A DNA stretch of 64,000 bases from Holophagae bacterium (GTDB lineage Bacteria; Acidobacteriota; Holophagae; Acanthopleuribacterales; Acanthopleuribacteraceae). Shown here piece by piece: positions 1-9,203 of this stretch. Numbering within the stretch: position 1 is the first letter of the stretch; each line of letters opens with the position of its first letter. The stretch spans positions 1 through 64,000 of the forward strand of contig JAJCXM010000001.1 of the NCBI GenBank assembly GCA_029263455.1. Direction: 5' to 3'. Made by a program: the position numbers and the translations under genes. The notes under the pieces were generated by a model. That model was not told where the DNA came from and did not search any database. It worked only from the letters and a program-made list of their open reading frames with translations.

Positions 1-130
1 TCATGTTGATTCCTGTCTATACGCTAGACTTTCACTCTCGATCTCAAACTTCATCCCGTTTGAGTCGTCTCTCACCTTATCCATCTGTCAACGAACCCGG
101 CCGTACCGATGTACTGCCGACAAGGACGAG

Positions 131-160
131 ATGGTAGCAAAACACCTTCTAAGGTGTCAA
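131..160 (-). promoter_or_regulatory. Strong leftward promoter with an embedded palindrome
   Basis: On the minus strand the -35 is TTGACA (155-160), the spacer is 18 bases and the -10 is TACCAT (131-136). Just upstream is an A-rich stretch (164-180 as T on the plus strand), like an UP element. A perfect dyad ACACCTT-AG-AAGGTGT (142-157) fills the spacer and overlaps the -35, as a repressor operator would. The leader to the possible start codon at base 4 is about 120 bases. Confidence 0.55.
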
Positions 161-263
161 ACGTTTTTGTTTCTTTTTTTTCTCGAATTATTAGTTATCG
201 CTTAAGTCGTTAGATATAAACACGTTAACTTTGGGCGGTAATCCGATTGTGCGAGCACAGAGG

Positions 264-286
264 GCAGCGGTTAAGCCGCTGCAGTT
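264..286 (+). terminator. Hairpin with short T run upstream of nqrA
   Basis: GCAGCGG (264-270) pairs perfectly with CCGCTGC (276-282) around a 5-base loop, followed by AGTTTT. It could be a weak terminator or an attenuator in the nqr leader. No rightward gene ends here, so the role is uncertain. Confidence 0.3.
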
Positions 287-616
287 TTGACCTAATCGCG
301 GCGCCCATACCTATATATATAGCACCCCTGTATGTGGCATGACGATGCCATGCGTGACCAACGTCGTGTCGTCAAACAAGACAAACGAAACAAGTCCATG
401 GATCTCTAGCAATTTCCCTAGGCGGCCCGTGGGTTTTATGTTTAAATAGTGCCGCTTGCGACTGGAGTCTGGCAGGCAATCAAATCGCTATCTTGCACTG
501 CGCGATATACGCTTTTTCTCCCGCAATGCATGCTTGAATATATGGAGAACTCTCAGCAGGGTAAATCGAACCGACGATGATGAAGCGCTGCGCGTTCTCT
601 CAAGGAGATTCACTCA

Positions 617-1969
617 ATGGCCCATTATAAGGTACGACAAGGATACACCGTGCCCATTTCTGGGGAGGCAAGCCGGTCCACAGACAAGCTTGGTCCGTCC
701 CCTTTCGTAGGTGTTTGCCCGGTAGATTTTGAACACATCAAGGCCAAGCTACTCGTAGCCGTCAACGACGAAATCAAGATAGGCTCGCCCTTGTTCCGAG
801 ACAAGGTACGCGAGGAGTGCCTTTTCGTTTCACCGGCCTCTGGCAGAATCGCGGCCATTAATTACGGTCCGCGTCGGGTCATCGAAGAAATCGTGATCGC
901 CACCGATGAGCAACCACAACATGTTGATCATCAGGCATTTGACATTGAAGCGTTGGCCGATTTTTCCCGTGAAGCGCTGTTGGATCATTTGCAGAAAGGC
1001 GGCGTTTGGCCCTTTATGAGACAGCGGCCATTCAATCGAATAGCCGATATTAAGCGAAAGCCAAAATCCATTTTCGTTAACTGTACAGACAGCGCACCCT
1101 TGGCCAACGACCCCAACTATTCTTTAAAAGAAAATGACGATTGGTTTGAAGCCGGTGTCGAAGCCATGAAGATTTTGTCTGACGGCAAGGTACATGTAGT
1201 CACCGACGCCAAAGGCGCACATGCGGGCTTCACCCGGCCACGTGGTGTTTCATATCACACCGTCGCGGGAAAACACCCCCGGGGATTGGTAGGCACTCAC
1301 ATCTCGCACATTGATCCGCTCAACCGAGGTGAATGTGTATGGACGATTGCCGCTCGAGATCTAGTTCTAATCGGTGGTTTACTACTTACGGGCCAATTTC
1401 AGAATCAACGAACAGTTGCCATAGCGGGGACGGGCTCTTCCAAGCGACGTTACGTGAAGAGTCAGATGGGTGCCAAGATTAGTCATCTAATCCAAGACTC
1501 CGTGAAGGCTGGAGAGCAGCGAATCATCAGCGGCAATATATTGACCGGTAAGCGTACCAGCGCTGACAGTTACTTAGGTTATTACGATGATCTGGTCACC
1601 ATCATCCCAGAAGGACGGCATAAACACTTTTTGGGCTGGATGCTTCCTGTATTCAATATCCCCAGCTTTGGCCGGGCTTTACCCACGGGATTCATGCCAA
1701 ACAAGAAGTTTGATATGACAACCAACCTAAACGGTGGTCATCGAGCCATAGTCCAGTCGGGTATATACGATCAAGTGATGGCCCTTGATATCCATCCGGA
1801 ATTTCTGATAAAGGCCGCTATGGCTGGTGATATTGACACGATGGAGAAGTTAGGCATGTTGGAGTGCGACCCCGAAGATTTTGCCCTTTGCTCTTATATA
1901 TGTCCCTCCAAAACAGACGTCATGTCAATTGTCAAACAGGGTCTCGAGCTCATGGAGAAGGAAGGATAA
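617..1969 (+). CDS. nqrA: Na+-translocating NADH:quinone reductase subunit A
   Basis: Subunit A of the Na+-pumping NADH:ubiquinone oxidoreductase, the peripheral quinone-associated subunit with no membrane span. The protein has 450 residues, about the family length, and the whole sequence reads as NqrA from the N-terminal MAHYKVRQGYT and GEASRSTDKLGPS onward. The ATG at 617 has an AAGGAGA ribosome site 8 bases upstream. It is the first gene of nqrABCDEF-apbE, all on the plus strand with short gaps or overlaps, so the subunits are probably co-translated. A complete Nqr is common in marine and host-associated bacteria that use a sodium circuit. Confidence 0.96.
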   Translation: MAHYKVRQGYTVPISGEASRSTDKLGPSPFVGVCPVDFEHIKAKLLVAVNDEIKIGSPLFRDKVREECLFVSPASGRIAAINYGPRRVIEEIVIATDEQPQHVDHQAFDIEALADFSREALLDHLQKGGVWPFMRQRPFNRIADIKRKPKSIFVNCTDSAPLANDPNYSLKENDDWFEAGVEAMKILSDGKVHVVTDAKGAHAGFTRPRGVSYHTVAGKHPRGLVGTHISHIDPLNRGECVWTIAARDLVLIGGLLLTGQFQNQRTVAIAGTGSSKRRYVKSQMGAKISHLIQDSVKAGEQRIISGNILTGKRTSADSYLGYYDDLVTIIPEGRHKHFLGWMLPVFNIPSFGRALPTGFMPNKKFDMTTNLNGGHRAIVQSGIYDQVMALDIHPEFLIKAAMAGDIDTMEKLGMLECDPEDFALCSYICPSKTDVMSIVKQGLELMEKEG

Positions 1970-1973
1970 GACT

Positions 1974-3167
1974 GTGAAATTCATACGTCAAATGCTCGAT
2001 AAACAGGAGCACCACTTCCTGAAGGGTGGCAAGCTCGAAAAGTTATATCCATTGTGGGAAGCCCAAGAGACCTTCCTATTTACATCAGACACGGTAACAG
2101 AACAAGGCCCGCACGTGCGAGACGGGCTTGATTCCAAGCGTTTGATGACGATGGTTGTCATCTCTTTAATCCCTTGCGTCTTGTTTGGCGCCTACAATAC
2201 CGGACTCCAGCAAGCTTGGGCCAATGGTCAGGCAAACCAGGATCTAATGAGTCTCGTGTGGACCGGACTGGTAGCCATGCTGCCGATCATCATCGTTAGT
2301 TATGCCGTTGGTGGGTTATGGGAAGCTTTGTTTGCGATCGTGCGCAAACACGAAATCAACGAGGGTTTCCTAGTCACCGGCTTACTTTTTCCACTTGTCT
2401 GTCCCCCTTCTATTCCGCTTTGGCAAGTTGCCGCTGGCATTAGTTTTGGGGTCGTGATCGGCAAAGAGATTTTCGGTGGAACGGGTATGAACATATTGAA
2501 TCCCGCTCTTACAGCGCGCGCCTTTCTGTACTTTTCCTATCCTGCCCAAATATCTGGAGATAAGGTTTGGATATTGGCACAGCCAGAAGGCGTTTCAGGC
2601 GCCACCCCCTTAAACGTTGCTGCTCTGACGCCTAACGGCGGCGACGCCATTGAAGCACTCAATCAATTCGGGAACGGTACCGAACTCGCGTACGGTTTGT
2701 GGGACATGTTTTGGGGTTTCATACCGGGCAGTTTGGGTGAAACATCCGCTGCCGCTTGCCTAATCGGCGCCTTGATCCTAATTGTGACAGGTGTAGGTAG
2801 TTGGAGAGTCATGTTGAGTGTGTTGGTAGGCGCTTGGGCCACTGCTGCAGCTCTTAATTTTGCAGCAACCGACCAGTTACCAGGAATTCTCAGCCTACCT
2901 GCTCACTATCATTTAGTAATGGGCGGACTGATGTTCGGTGCGATCTACATGGCCACAGACCCAGTCAGTGCCACGCGCACAACCAAGGGTATGTACATCT
3001 ATGGATTTCTCATAGGCATGTTGACAATCCTGATACGATTATGGAATCCCGCCTACCCCGAAGGCGTCATGTTGGCGATTCTGTTCATGAACGTATTTGC
3101 GCCACTGATTGACCACTACGTCGTCAACGTCAATGTGAAACGGAGGTTGAAGCGTGTCCAAAGCTAA
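1974..3167 (+). CDS. nqrB: Na+-translocating NADH:quinone reductase subunit B
   Basis: Membrane subunit B of Nqr, which carries a covalent FMN and non-covalent riboflavin and forms part of the Na+ path. I chose the GTG at 1974, 4 bases after nqrA, giving 397 residues starting MKFIRQMLDKQEHHF; an ATG at 1881 inside nqrA is possible but gives an unusual extension. The flavinylation motif SGAT is present, with the acceptor threonine at residue 211, and there are about ten hydrophobic helices. The last 14 bases overlap nqrC. The FMN is expected to be attached by the ApbE encoded at the end of this operon. Confidence 0.95.
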   Translation: MKFIRQMLDKQEHHFLKGGKLEKLYPLWEAQETFLFTSDTVTEQGPHVRDGLDSKRLMTMVVISLIPCVLFGAYNTGLQQAWANGQANQDLMSLVWTGLVAMLPIIIVSYAVGGLWEALFAIVRKHEINEGFLVTGLLFPLVCPPSIPLWQVAAGISFGVVIGKEIFGGTGMNILNPALTARAFLYFSYPAQISGDKVWILAQPEGVSGATPLNVAALTPNGGDAIEALNQFGNGTELAYGLWDMFWGFIPGSLGETSAAACLIGALILIVTGVGSWRVMLSVLVGAWATAAALNFAATDQLPGILSLPAHYHLVMGGLMFGAIYMATDPVSATRTTKGMYIYGFLIGMLTILIRLWNPAYPEGVMLAILFMNVFAPLIDHYVVNVNVKRRLKRVQS

Positions 3168-3990
3168 AAGCAACAAACAGGTCTACATTTTTGCCATCAT
3201 TGTTTGTGTCGCCTGCAGCGTCATTCTGGCTGGAGCGGCGACGCTGCTACAGCCTCGTCAAGCCGTGAATGTCAAGCTAGACATCGTCAAGAACATATTG
3301 GTCGCGGTAGGGCATACGGCTGAGGAGGTCAATTCGGCCACCCCAAAGCAGGTATTTGATATGTACGCCGCCGAGTTTAGCGAGACCTTGGTGGATGCAG
3401 AAAATCAAGGTGCAGACTCAACCTTCATGAAGCAGGAGCTGATCACATTATCTTACCCACGCCAACAGCTAGATGACATGGGTTTAAGCGACATTTTGCG
3501 CATTTTTAACAGTAAGAAAGAATTGCTGGCAAGGCGCTCAAAAAAGTCACTCGAGCAGTATGATCCGGGCTACAAACTAATCCATATTTGGAAACCAAGC
3601 GGAAGTATTGAAGCCTACGTCATCCCTATTGAAGGTTACGGACTATGGGACATTATCAAAGGCTATGTGGCACTTGAGCCTAACCTAAATACGATCAAGG
3701 GAATCAGCTTTTACGAACACAAGGAAACGCCAGGCTTGGGCGCTCGCATAACGGAAGATTGGTTCAAAGAGCAATTCAAAGGTAAGCAGATTCTCGAGCC
3801 ATCTGGTGAACTTGCTAGCGTCACCATTGTACGCGGCGTCGCCAGCGATCAGTATTCAGGATCAGACCTGACCCATCATGTCGATGGAATCTCGGGTGCC
3901 ACGTTGACGTGCAAAGGCATCAACCAGTTCTTAAGCGCGACATTAGCAACCTACGAACCATTTTTCGCAACTTTGCGAAAAGCGGGTTAG
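3154..3990 (+). CDS. nqrC: Na+-translocating NADH:quinone reductase subunit C
   Basis: Subunit C of Nqr, a periplasmic flavoprotein on one N-terminal membrane anchor (about residues 10-30). The FMN attachment motif DGISGATLT lies near the C-terminus, with the acceptor threonine at residue 250 of 278. The start is a GTG at 3154 with CGGAGG about 8 bases upstream, inside the end of nqrB, so translation is probably coupled. NqrC passes electrons between the iron centre of NqrD/NqrE and the FMN of NqrB. The length is slightly above the usual 255-265. Confidence 0.94.
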   Translation: MSKAKSNKQVYIFAIIVCVACSVILAGAATLLQPRQAVNVKLDIVKNILVAVGHTAEEVNSATPKQVFDMYAAEFSETLVDAENQGADSTFMKQELITLSYPRQQLDDMGLSDILRIFNSKKELLARRSKKSLEQYDPGYKLIHIWKPSGSIEAYVIPIEGYGLWDIIKGYVALEPNLNTIKGISFYEHKETPGLGARITEDWFKEQFKGKQILEPSGELASVTIVRGVASDQYSGSDLTHHVDGISGATLTCKGINQFLSATLATYEPFFATLRKAG

Positions 3991-4004
3991 AAAGGGATCG
4001 ATTC

Positions 4005-4676
4005 ATGAGTGTTGCAGAAGCAGTTGTTGAAGTTCAGGCGAAAGCAAAACCTGATTGGTTCGGCAAGAAACAGAAAAAGACCTTAACTGACCCATTTTGG
4101 GACAACAACCCAATCACCTTACAGGTGCTCGGCATATGTTCAGCCCTAGCCGTGACAAGTCAATTAAAGCCGACCGTGGTTATGTGCATTGCCTTGACTA
4201 TTGTTTTGACGGGTTCTAACTTCGTTATTTCAGTCATTAGGCGTCATATTCCTTCCAAAATACGCATCATTGTGATGCTGTCGATCGTGTCGACTTTGGT
4301 GACGCTCGTTGACCAAATCCTCAAGGCGTATGCCTTCGACATGAGTAAGGAATTGAGTGTATTTGTGGGTCTCATCATTACCAATTGCATCGTATTGGGC
4401 CGAGCAGAAGCCTTCGCGATGGCCAATAAACCGTGGCCATCTTTGCTTGACGGGCTGGGCAACGGACTCGGATACAGCGTCATTCTATTGATGGTTGGTT
4501 TTGGTCGTGAACTATTCGGTAGCGGTAGCCTGTTTGGATTTCAGGTAATCCCTCAGGCCTTGTACGACATGGGTTATGTCAATGTTGGCCTCATGGTGCT
4601 GCCTCCGGGAGCATTCATTCTGTTAGGCCTAATTATTTGGGTGCAAAAACAATCATCTAAGCAGTTTGAGGAATAG
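4005..4676 (+). CDS. nqrD: Na+-translocating NADH:quinone reductase subunit D
   Basis: Integral membrane subunit D of Nqr, 223 residues with about six helices. NqrD and NqrE are inverted-topology homologues that hold an iron centre between them; cysteines consistent with this are in the first helix (GICSAL) and in [12 protein letters not shown]. The ATG at 4005 follows an AAAGGGA ribosome site. The open frame extends back to 3909, but that would overlap nqrC by more than 80 bases and add a non-NqrD tail, so the internal ATG is preferred. Confidence 0.95.
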   Translation: MSVAEAVVEVQAKAKPDWFGKKQKKTLTDPFWDNNPITLQVLGICSALAVTSQLKPTVVMCIALTIVLTGSNFVISVIRRHIPSKIRIIVMLSIVSTLVTLVDQILKAYAFDMSKELSVFVGLIITNCIVLGRAEAFAMANKPWPSLLDGLGNGLGYSVILLMVGFGRELFGSGSLFGFQVIPQALYDMGYVNVGLMVLPPGAFILLGLIIWVQKQSSKQFEE

Positions 4677-4685
4677 GAGCATGAC

Positions 4686-5294
4686 ATGGTTGAACTAATT
4701 AGCATCGCCACAAAGGCGATATTTGTTGAGAACATTCTGCTCGCTTTTTTCCTCGGCATGTGTTCATTTCTTGCTTGTTCAAAGAAAATTGAGACAGCAA
4801 CTGGCTTGGGATTAGCCGTCATATTTGTCTTAGGTGTAACGGCTCCTGTTAACTGGTTAATTAACCACTACTTGTTGCGTGACGGGGCTTTGGCGTGGCT
4901 GGGTTATCCCAATGTAAACTTAAGTTTCCTTCAGTTTATCTGTTATATCGCAACTATCGCAGCCATGGTGCAGCTGGTTGAAATGGTCATGGACAAGTTC
5001 ACACCAGCTCTATACCAAGCATTGGGTATCTTCTTACCTTTAATCGCGGTGAATTGCGCTATTTTGGGCACCAGCTTGTTTATGGGCACCAAGGGTTATG
5101 ACTTCACTGAAAGTACCGTGTTTGGACTTAGTTCCGGGTTCGGCTGGTTACTCGCGATCGTTGCTATGGCGGCCATACGTACCAAACTTCAATACTCCAA
5201 CATCCCACATGGGTTACGCGGGCTAGGAATCACAATGTTGATCACAGGGCTGATGGCGCTGGGATTCATGAGCTTTATCGGTATCAATCTATAA
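4686..5294 (+). CDS. nqrE: Na+-translocating NADH:quinone reductase subunit E
   Basis: Integral membrane subunit E of Nqr, 202 residues with six predicted helices and the family's usual length. It pairs with NqrD; the iron-ligand cysteine contexts GMCSFLAC and VNCAILGTS are both present. The ATG at 4686 is 9 bases after nqrD, with AGGAGC just upstream. The next gene, nqrF, begins 13 bases after the stop. NqrM (7606-7854, minus strand) is the known maturation factor for this iron site. Confidence 0.96.
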   Translation: MVELISIATKAIFVENILLAFFLGMCSFLACSKKIETATGLGLAVIFVLGVTAPVNWLINHYLLRDGALAWLGYPNVNLSFLQFICYIATIAAMVQLVEMVMDKFTPALYQALGIFLPLIAVNCAILGTSLFMGTKGYDFTESTVFGLSSGFGWLLAIVAMAAIRTKLQYSNIPHGLRGLGITMLITGLMALGFMSFIGINL

Positions 5295-5307
5295 GGGAGC
5301 TAAGTAC

Positions 5308-6540
5308 ATGAGCGAATTAATTACCATTGGCCTTAGTATCGCAATTTTCACCTTCGTCATCATGACGCTGGTTGTGATATTGACGACCCTTGAAAAACGA
5401 TTAATACCGCAAGGCGATGTCAGTATCTTGATCAATGATGATGCCGAAAAGAGTCCGCTCGTATCGCCCGGCACTACGTTACTGGGTGCCTTGTCTGGTT
5501 CAGGTCTCTTTTTGCCGTCAGCGTGTGGTGGTGCCGGAACCTGTGCGATGTGTAAATGCCAGGTATTGGAAGGCGGCGGCGATATATTGCCAACCGAGCT
5601 GAACCACATATCTCGTAAAGACGCGAAAGACAATTGGCGATTGGCCTGTCAGGTTAAAGTCAAAAATGACATGAAGATACGTGTGCCTGACGAAGTCTTC
5701 AGTATTCAAAAATTTGAGTGTACGGTCCGATCGAACGACAGCGTAGCGACATTCATTAAAGAATTGGTTTTGGATATTGATCACGGCAAACACTTAGACT
5801 TTGAGGCTGGCGGGTATATTCAAATCGATATACCCGAATATCACAATCTCACATATAAAGGCTACGACATCCCCTCAGAGTATCGCGAGGATTGGGATAA
5901 ATATGATTTGTGGAAGTATGTCGCTAACAATCCAGAAGATTGTTTCCGTGCCTATTCGATGGCCAATCATCCGGCGGAGGGCAACATGGTTATGCTCAAC
6001 GTACGCGTTGCCACGCCACCACCGGGACGTGATGACATACCTCCAGGCATTGCATCTAGTTACATCTACAATTTGAAAGCTGGAGACAAGGTCACCATTA
6101 GTGGCCCATACGGTGAGTTCTTCCAACAAAAGACACAGCGTGAAATGTGTTTTGTGGGTGGAGGCGCAGGTATGGCACCGATGCGCAGTCACTTATTTGA
6201 TCTGTTCCATACACAGGACACGAAGCGTAATGTGAGCTTTTGGTACGGAGCCCGCTCACTGCGCGAAATGTTCTATGACGATCAATTTCAGGATATCGCT
6301 GCGAAATGGAAGAATTTCAACTATAACGTGGCATTGTCAGCGGCATTGCCCGAGGACAACTGGACGGGATACACTGGTTTCATTCATCAGGTCTTACATG
6401 ACGAGTATCTCAGTAAACATGAAGACCCAACCGAGATAGAGTATTACCTATGTGGGCCGCCAATGATGATCAGCGCCATGCAAAAAATGCTCTACGATTT
6501 AGGCGTTGAAAAAGAAATGATCATGTTTGATGAGTTTTAG
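5308..6540 (+). CDS. nqrF: Na+-translocating NADH:quinone reductase subunit F
   Basis: Subunit F of Nqr, the electron entry point that oxidises NADH. One N-terminal anchor (about residues 5-27) is followed by a ferredoxin domain with [2Fe-2S] ligands Cys73, Cys79, Cys82 and Cys114, then an FAD domain with the RAYSMAN motif and an NADH-binding domain with GGGAGMAPMRSH and YLCGPPMM. The protein has 410 residues, the family length. An extra cysteine at residue 84 lies next to the cluster loop. The ATG at 5308 follows AAGGGAGC. Confidence 0.97.
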   Translation: MSELITIGLSIAIFTFVIMTLVVILTTLEKRLIPQGDVSILINDDAEKSPLVSPGTTLLGALSGSGLFLPSACGGAGTCAMCKCQVLEGGGDILPTELNHISRKDAKDNWRLACQVKVKNDMKIRVPDEVFSIQKFECTVRSNDSVATFIKELVLDIDHGKHLDFEAGGYIQIDIPEYHNLTYKGYDIPSEYREDWDKYDLWKYVANNPEDCFRAYSMANHPAEGNMVMLNVRVATPPPGRDDIPPGIASSYIYNLKAGDKVTISGPYGEFFQQKTQREMCFVGGGAGMAPMRSHLFDLFHTQDTKRNVSFWYGARSLREMFYDDQFQDIAAKWKNFNYNVALSAALPEDNWTGYTGFIHQVLHDEYLSKHEDPTEIEYYLCGPPMMISAMQKMLYDLGVEKEMIMFDEF

Positions 6541-6543
6541 CCA

Positions 6544-7581
6544 GTGACCCGTAGCTGGAACATATTCAAAGGGCGTCACGTTATAGTGGCGCTCTTTGTC
6601 GTTGTACAGAGCTGTCAGCAGCACGGCCAAGCCAATCGAGAAGCCATCCAGTTTCAAGGCGAAACGATGGGGACAAGCTATCGGGTAACCGTGGTCGTAA
6701 ACACGCATCTGATCGACACGGAGCTACTAGGCAATCAAATCCAGGAGGAGGTCGACAAAGTCGACAATCTAATGTCGAACTGGAAAGAGAACAGTGATAT
6801 TTCTCTGTTGAATCGAGCGCCCGCACACGAGACGGTGACGGTTTCTGATCACACTTCCAAAGTGCTAAAAAAGGCGTTTGCGACTTCGGAGCTCACAGCT
6901 GGCGCGTTTGATGTCACCATGAGCCCGCTGATCGAACTTTGGGGGTTCGGTACAACGGCGTTTGAGTCATTTCCGGCCGCTGTTGACATTCAAGAGAAAC
7001 TCAAATTAACCGGCCCACAGTCCTTTATGCTAGAAGATACTCGCGTAACCAAACTTGTTCCTGGCGTGACAATTAATATGTCGGCGATAGCTAAGGGCTA
7101 CGCGGTTGACCTGGTCCATCAACTACTCGCCCGTGAAGAAGTCATCGATCACATGATAGAGATCGGCGGGGAAGTCTATGTCGCTGGAAAATCAGTCCAC
7201 CGAAAACCTTGGCGAATTGGATTAGAGGCACCTGATTTTGAAGCTCGCACGCCAGTTGTTCACAACATTGTGCACATCTCTGACGTAGGACTTGCGACAT
7301 CAGGAAACTACCGAAATTACTTCACTTACGAGGGTCAACTCTATACACATATTCTTGATCCAAGAACAGGTTATCCAGTTCCGCCTGCATTGGCGTCAGT
7401 TTCAGTCATCGCACGTGATTGCATGACTGCCGATGCGCTCGCGACTGCGTTCATGGTCATGGGACCCAAGGCTAGTTTGGCATTGGTCGAGCAGTTAAGC
7501 GGCGTCGAGTGCGTTATGGTCGTAGAGGCGTCCGGCTCTCAAGACATCCTTATGAGTTCAGGAATGGAAGCCTATTTGTGA
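6544..7581 (+). CDS. apbE: FAD:protein FMN transferase (ApbE)
   Basis: Periplasmic flavin transferase that splits FAD and attaches FMN to the threonine of the SGAT motifs in NqrB and NqrC. The N-terminus looks like a lipoprotein signal (hydrophobic VIVALFVVVQSC, with Cys as the lipidation site). ApbE motifs are clear: GETMGTSY, INMSAIAKGYAVD, EIGGEVYVAG, ILDPRTGYPV and the late DCMTADALATA. The start is a GTG 3 bases after the nqrF stop, with no strong ribosome site, so it is probably coupled to nqrF. It ends the nqr operon. Confidence 0.93.
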   Translation: MTRSWNIFKGRHVIVALFVVVQSCQQHGQANREAIQFQGETMGTSYRVTVVVNTHLIDTELLGNQIQEEVDKVDNLMSNWKENSDISLLNRAPAHETVTVSDHTSKVLKKAFATSELTAGAFDVTMSPLIELWGFGTTAFESFPAAVDIQEKLKLTGPQSFMLEDTRVTKLVPGVTINMSAIAKGYAVDLVHQLLAREEVIDHMIEIGGEVYVAGKSVHRKPWRIGLEAPDFEARTPVVHNIVHISDVGLATSGNYRNYFTYEGQLYTHILDPRTGYPVPPALASVSVIARDCMTADALATAFMVMGPKASLALVEQLSGVECVMVVEASGSQDILMSSGMEAYL

Positions 7582-7605
7582 CGTATTCGGAAGGATTGCA
7601 GTGAA

Positions 7606-7854
7606 CTAGACAGAAAGACCTCTGTCTTTGCGATTTGGGTTGCCTAACTCTGCTAAGTACAATAATCCGCTCTCATCGTCCGTGGGGCATATCTCCGCCT
7701 CTTTTTTTGCACAGGCCCCGCATGAGGATTCACCAAGTGTAGCCGCAGCCCCTCCGCAGGACCCTTTAAGGGCAATACCACGTACGATATACCCCAATCC
7801 CAGACCTGCAAAACAAACCACAAAAATGGCCAATGTCAAAAGGAAAATGGCCAT
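7606..7854 (-). CDS. nqrM: Nqr maturation protein NqrM
   Basis: Small membrane protein needed for assembly of Nqr, thought to deliver iron to the NqrD/NqrE site. It has one N-terminal helix (MAIFLLTLAIFVVCFAGLGL) followed by the family signature KGSCGG and further cysteines (SSCGAC, EIC). I place the start at the ATG at 7854, which has GGAGG about 6 bases upstream; the frame opens at a TTG at 7869. It is convergent with apbE, with only 24 bases between stops, whereas it is usually on the same strand. Confidence 0.88.
   Translation of the reverse strand: MAIFLLTLAIFVVCFAGLGLGYIVRGIALKGSCGGAAATLGESSCGACAKKEAEICPTDDESGLLYLAELGNPNRKDRGLSV
7608..7627. terminator. Stem-loop between the apbE and nqrM ends
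   Basis: AGACAGA (7608-7614) pairs with TCTGTCT (7621-7627) around a 6-base loop, next to both stop codons of a convergent pair. It could terminate in either direction, but neither side has a good T run. Confidence 0.3.
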
Positions 7855-7923
7855 GGGCCCTCCAATCAACCGAAAGAGTCGGCTAAGATGATTCTAGCAG
7901 AAAAACACCAGGTAGGTTGCGTA

Positions 7924-8235
7924 ATGGACATTGGCTCATTTGTTGTTGCCACAATGATAGACCCCAAAGAGCAGTTTTGGGGGCGCCTGCTTTCCATCAC
8001 AGCCGCAGGCGTAGTGATCAGAGGAATCGATGCCAAACTCACCGACCAATACACCTATCAAGTCGGTAAGCCAGAGCAAGAAGTATTTGCCCAAACTCAA
8101 TTTATTCCTGCACGCCGGCTAATGTCGATATGGCTCGACGAAGCACAGGGTATTGTTCCATCGATAGCCCAACGCATTCGTGACCACAGCTCACTGGATG
8201 ATGACGGCATTTGCGGCATGGTCGGTGACAACTAG
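7924..8235 (+). CDS. Conserved hypothetical protein, about 103 residues
   Basis: Soluble small protein with no signal peptide or membrane helix. The first part, WGRLLSITAAGVVIRGID, looks like a short beta-rich domain that I have seen among unnamed acidobacterial and deltaproteobacterial proteins; I do not know its function. I chose the ATG at 7924 because AGGTAGG lies 7 bases upstream and the protein then begins MDIGSFVVAT; an upstream ATG at 7888 lacks a ribosome site. It is divergent from nqrM and its end nearly touches the end of the membrane gene at 8244. Confidence 0.6.
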   Translation: MDIGSFVVATMIDPKEQFWGRLLSITAAGVVIRGIDAKLTDQYTYQVGKPEQEVFAQTQFIPARRLMSIWLDEAQGIVPSIAQRIRDHSSLDDDGICGMVGDN

Positions 8236-8243
8236 GTAAAGGC

Positions 8244-9203
8244 CTAGAGGTCAGGCTGAGAGGAAACGAATTTCTTGTCTGACCGATGTGGCCAAAACTG
8301 GGGACTTTGCTCCCTACAGTGCCAAGCAAGAATACGAATTTGGGCACTTAGCAAGATGGCCCAAGCAGTACTAATCGCGATCAATTTCCAACTAGCTAAG
8401 CTCATTAATTCATACGTACGAATCCATGGGTTAAGCGGGCTCAATAAACTACATGCCAGGACGAGCAACACAGCCCAGACCCTACTCATTGAGCCGACGT
8501 CTTGTATTTGTTGAGAATGGCTCGCCCGTGAGATCATACCGCCAGCTACAGCCATTAAGATCATTGAGGCAACTAACCAATAGCCGTTGGCATCGAAGAG
8601 CGAGCCAAAGCCCCAGCTATATGCCAAGAGCGAAAGAATACCGTAGGTAATATGTCTACGTATGTCGTTCTGGGCCATAGCCAACAGGGCAAACACAATG
8701 AAGCTAACCAGAGACCAGTATTCGGGAATTTTCCATTCGTAGCGCAGGCCAATCGTCAATCCTTGCCAGCCAAAAAAGGCAACAATTAACAATCCCGATT
8801 GTATTGAGAATCGTCGTGCCCACTCCTGAACGTGCCCATGAAAAGGGATTAGAGGCGCCAGAACTATGCAAATGATGCAACTGGCCAACCTGGTATTGCC
8901 AAACATCAACTCGATCACAACAGCGGTCAAAGCGGCAACAAAGGCCGTTACCAACTTTCTGTATCCGTAGTATTCATGACGACTATCGCGAACAAGCCAG
9001 CAACACCAAGCTATGACAAAAGCTACCCACCCAAACAAATGGAGATCCGTTACCACGGGTACAAGTGCTAAACAGGGTAACAGGCAGGTCACCAAGTCGT
9101 AGCGATTTGCAGATGGGATTCTTGACCAAGCAAAAAGGAAAGCAAAAAAGAACGCAATACTTTGCATGGTGATCGGGGTTAGGTTCATTTGCGTCGAAAC
9201 CAT
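8244..9203 (-). CDS. Diverged NuoM/MrpD-like membrane protein
   Basis: Polytopic protein of up to 319 residues with about nine helices. Its middle resembles the antiporter-like subunits of complex I and Mrp (Proton_antipo_M family): IPFH at 119-122 matches the conserved P-F/L-H-x-W loop, MAQNDIRRHITYGILSLLAY (176-195) matches the AxxQxDxKRxIAYSS segment, and QQIQDVGSM (231-239) matches the loop after it. A glutamate at 265 sits where the antiporters keep one in helix 12. The helix-7 and helix-8 lysines are not at their expected places, and about 150 N-terminal residues are missing, so proton pumping is doubtful. Start: ATG at 9203, or at 9188, where ATGA overlaps the previous stop. Homology is my reading by eye. 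Confidence 0.5.
   Translation of the reverse strand: MVSTQMNLTPITMQSIAFFFAFLFAWSRIPSANRYDLVTCLLPCLALVPVVTDLHLFGWVAFVIAWCCWLVRDSRHEYYGYRKLVTAFVAALTAVVIELMFGNTRLASCIICIVLAPLIPFHGHVQEWARRFSIQSGLLIVAFFGWQGLTIGLRYEWKIPEYWSLVSFIVFALLAMAQNDIRRHITYGILSLLAYSWGFGSLFDANGYWLVASMILMAVAGGMISRASHSQQIQDVGSMSRVWAVLLVLACSLLSPLNPWIRTYELMSLASWKLIAISTAWAILLSAQIRILAWHCREQSPQFWPHRSDKKFVSSQPDL

Larger units (their letters stand above)
1..616. other. Non-coding control region left of nqrA
   Basis: This 616-base stretch has no convincing gene. A possible leftward gene starts at the very edge: bases 4-2 read ATG on the minus strand with AGGA about 6 bases upstream, but nothing of its product is visible. The region holds a strong leftward promoter (131-160), an A/T-rich tract behind it (164-180), a hairpin at 264-282 followed by a short T run, and a small perfect hairpin TGGCAT-GACG-ATGCCA at 335-350. 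I could not pick a clear sigma-70 promoter for nqrA. The short open frame at 456-710 overlaps nqrA out of frame and is not a gene. Confidence 0.6.

Noticed and set aside
456-710. 84-residue open frame before nqrA
   Set aside because: It overlaps nqrA out of frame, has no family match and no good ribosome site.
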